From: Eunapius fragilis
Taxonomy: Eukaryota > Porifera > Demospongiae > Spongillida > Spongillidae
Direction of reading: 5' to 3'
NCBI GenBank assembly: GCA_963681505.1
Contig: OY811981.1
Coordinates: 3,436,675-3,500,674, forward strand
Length of the DNA: 64,000 bases
The translations under genes were made by a program, and so were the position numbers. This document shows positions 63,929-64,000 of the stretch, one piece after another. The stretch's first letter is position 1; every line of letters begins with the position of its first letter. A model generated the notes under the pieces. It was not told the origin of the DNA, searched no databases, and was given only the letters and a program-made list of their open reading frames with translations.

Positions 63929-64000
63929 CTTTAGCTCCCCCAGATTTTTGCACTTGAGTTATGAAAATTTCTGAAGTCGTTATTTAATAATCAATTGTAA
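62307..64000. other. Non-coding right end of window
   Basis: Contains CA-rich patches (63240-63320, 63480-63545) and a G-run of about 50 bases at 63879-63928 preceded by GGGCGTAGACAAG. The latter resembles the end of a G-run-bearing hAT-like repeat cut by the window edge. No gene recognised. Confidence 0.6.

Overview
The window is nuclear DNA of an invertebrate metazoan. Coding parts are split by short GT-AG introns (about 50-70 nt where I could phase them), there is a eukaryotic tRNA-Glu with an internal B box and a T-run terminator, and long CA/GT, poly-G and minisatellite tracts and many mobile-element relics are present. An early-branching animal, most likely a sponge, is my best guess; no marker fixes the taxon.

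Layout. 1-2.1 kb: an ATCGAT-rich satellite, then a TIR-bounded element. 2.1-4.4 kb: repeats. About 4.4-30.7 kb (copy A) and about 35.4-49.06 kb (copy B) are two direct copies of one segmental duplication, very similar by eye. Each carries, in order: a coiled-coil exon (minus), a three-exon TAB1-like PP2C gene (minus) whose second intron holds a 21-bp polypurine/polypyrimidine minisatellite, a tRNA-Glu, a RecQ-helicase first exon, and a seven-transmembrane receptor gene. Copy A is longer: two Ty3/gypsy retrotransposons sit in its minisatellite, and it keeps blocks that copy B lacks. Copy B has lost most of the receptor, and its tRNA has a broken T-loop. Copy B alone continues at 33.3-34.06 kb with phase-matched exons ending in a Death-like domain.

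49.06-64 kb is a transposon-derived region: a multi-exon decayed gene with RAG1-amino-terminus-like zinc modules (including a RING) fused to a transposase-like body (50.3-53.8 kb), a decayed hAT transposase (54.1-56.2 kb), an NTPase-like pseudogene (56.3-57.7 kb), a third compact Ty3/gypsy element (58.5-61.3 kb), and a fragment resembling the C-terminus of a restriction-like-endonuclease LINE (61.8-62.3 kb).

The host genes with readable function are a TAB1-like signalling phosphatase or pseudophosphatase, a coiled-coil/Death-domain protein on the same strand beside it, and a 7TM receptor. TAB1 and Death domains both belong to innate-immune/NF-kB/MAPK signalling in other animals. That these neighbours work together is inference from position only.
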